Source: Microbacterium timonense
Lineage (GTDB): Bacteria > Actinomycetota > Actinomycetes > Actinomycetales > Microbacteriaceae
Length of the DNA: 64,000 nt
Assembly: GCF_900292075.1 (NCBI RefSeq)
Contig: NZ_OLMV01000001.1
Span: 186,001-250,000, forward strand
Reading direction: 5' to 3'
Under the pieces are notes generated by a model, which worked only from the letters and a program-made list of their open reading frames with translations, did no database searches and had not been told where the DNA came from. Position 1 is the first letter of the stretch. The number at the start of each line of letters is the position of its first letter. The translations under genes and the position numbers were made by a program. This document shows positions 62,948 to 64,000 of the stretch, piece by piece.

Positions 62948-64000
62948 GTGCCCGGTGCCATAACCGCCGCGACGGTGAGGGAGGCGGTCGCGGCCGCCCA
63001 CCGGAGCGAATGGGGTGCGGTGGTGGCGGCCACCGCCCGGCTCACCGGGGAGCTCGACCTGGCGGAGGAGTGCGCGCAGGAGGCGTTCGCGCGGGCGGTG
63101 GAGCTCTGGCCGGAGCGCGGCATCCCGGACCGTCCGGGTGCGTGGCTGACGACGGTCGCCGCCAACCACGCGCGCGACCTGCTCCGCCGGCAGGTCGCCC
63201 TGCGGCGCCGTCTGCCGCTGCTGGTCCGCGATGAGGTCACGGATGACGACGCCGCGGTGCGCGCGGACGATCGGCTGCGGCTGATCTTCATGTGCTGCCA
63301 TCCCGCGCTGGCGCGGGAGGCGCAGGTCGCGCTCACCCTGCGTCTGGTGTGCGGCGTCGCGACCGTTGACATCGCGAGGGCGTTCCTGGTGACCGAGCAG
63401 ACGATGGCGGCCCGGATCACCCGCGCCAAGCGCAAGATCGCCGCCGCACACATCCCTTTCCGGATGCCGGATGTGCGGGAGATGCCCGCTCGGACGTCGG
63501 CGGTGTGCGACGTGCTCTATCTCGCATTCACCGTCGGGCATGCCTCGCCGGGGGAGTCGAGCGGGCGCGACCTCGTCGCCGCGGCGCTCGCGCTCACACG
63601 CATGCTGCAGACGCAGGTGCCACGCGACCGATCGGTGGCGGGGCTGCTGGCTCTCATGCTGCTGATCGACGCGCGGCGTGCGACGCGCGACCGGCTGCTT
63701 CCCGACCAGGACCGGTCGCTGTGGGACCGGGCGCAGGTCGAGGAGGGCCTCGCGATGCTGGGGACCGCGGCGGCCGGGCCGGTCGACCGGTTCGCGATCT
63801 CCGCCGCGATCGCGGCCGTGCACGCCCAGGCGCGCACGTGGGAAGCCACGGACTGGGGTCGGATCGTCGACCTCTACGACGTGCTGGGTGAGGCGTGGCC
63901 GAGCCCGGTCGTCGAGCTCAACCGCGCCGTCGCGATCGGCATGCGCGACGGGCCGCAGGCGGGTCTGGCGGCGATCGAGGCCGTCCGTGACGCGCCGGCG
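62948..64000 (+). CDS. ECF42-type RNA polymerase sigma factor (3' end beyond window)
   Basis: 351 codons are visible and the frame is still open at base 64000 (members are about 400-420 aa). Sigma-70 region 2: LAEECAQEAFARAVELWPERGIPDRPGAWLTTVAANHARDLLRR (in part: GAWLTTVAANHARDLL). Region 4: FMCCHPALAREAQVALTLRL and FLVTEQTMAARITRAKRKI. A DUF6596/TPR-like C-terminal extension follows (VLYLAFTVGHASP..., LMLLIDARRATR, VELNRAVAIGM). There is no anti-sigma gene, consistent with this group's built-in C-terminal control. GTG start 10 bp after the DGPF gene. Confidence 0.93.
   Translation, partial: MPGAITAATVREAVAAAHRSEWGAVVAATARLTGELDLAEECAQEAFARAVELWPERGIPDRPGAWLTTVAANHARDLLRRQVALRRRLPLLVRDEVTDDDAAVRADDRLRLIFMCCHPALAREAQVALTLRLVCGVATVDIARAFLVTEQTMAARITRAKRKIAAAHIPFRMPDVREMPARTSAVCDVLYLAFTVGHASPGESSGRDLVAAALALTRMLQTQVPRDRSVAGLLALMLLIDARRATRDRLLPDQDRSLWDRAQVEEGLAMLGTAAAGPVDRFAISAAIAAVHAQARTWEATDWGRIVDLYDVLGEAWPSPVVELNRAVAIGMRDGPQAGLAAIEAVRDAPA

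Overview
The window reads as a chromosomal segment of a high-GC (about 70%) actinobacterium of the family Microbacteriaceae, most like Microbacterium. This is inferred from the actinobacteria-only genes ctaF, qcrC/qcrA/qcrB of actinobacterial type, rbpA, whiA and opcA, from strong GAC/GCC codon bias, and from many GTG starts preceded directly by a TAnnnT -10 box. No rRNA, tRNA, insertion sequence, prophage or CRISPR array was seen.

Layout. 1-7463: aerobic respiration. The end of ctaD plus ctaF run rightward, and ctaE-qcrC-qcrA-qcrB run leftward toward them, with a PP2C phosphatase and a rhodanese between. 7652-13722: trpD, a small membrane protein, a PHP-domain protein, a SHOCT protein, a NarL-type two-component system and a 5'-3' exonuclease. 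13874-18265: four genes, each overlapping the next by 4 bp, forming a nonulosonic (sialic-like) acid synthesis and transfer cluster; this is the most unusual part of the window. 18327-26968: mostly small conserved or membrane genes, including a lower-GC pair of secreted/lipoprotein genes. 27092-28740: rpsA with a structured leader. 28857-34454: a phage-type GIY-YIG protein, a sensor kinase coupled to a degenerate GGDEF protein, and an OmpR-type regulator. 34455-47730: coaE, uvrB, a MarR pair, a secreted 5'-nucleotidase, then uvrA-uvrC-rapZ-whiA. 48007-52521: sodA, lower glycolysis gap-pgk-tpiA, secG-rbpA. 52982-61188 (leftward): tkt-tal-pgi-zwf-opcA-pgl, the pentose phosphate block, divergent from ctaB (heme O synthase). 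62514-64000: an ECF42-type sigma factor (cut by the window end) with its DGPF/YciI partner and a matching promoter.

How the parts work together. The bc1 complex (QcrABC) and the aa3 oxidase (CtaD/E/F) form the actinobacterial respiratory supercomplex, and CtaB supplies its heme precursor. The tkt-to-pgl block and gap-pgk-tpiA cover central carbon flow and NADPH supply. uvrA, uvrB and uvrC are all present for nucleotide excision repair. The nonulosonic acid cluster probably builds a Kdn-like sugar, activates it with CMP and transfers it to a surface glycopolymer (inference).

Regulation seen in sequence: at least a dozen genes have a -10 box 6-8 bp before the start codon, implying leaderless mRNAs. 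Several short palindromes sit on promoters (ctaE, trpD, the MarR pair, the gene at 29523). Three kinds of long palindromic intergenic elements occur around uvrA and in the tpiA-pgl region.
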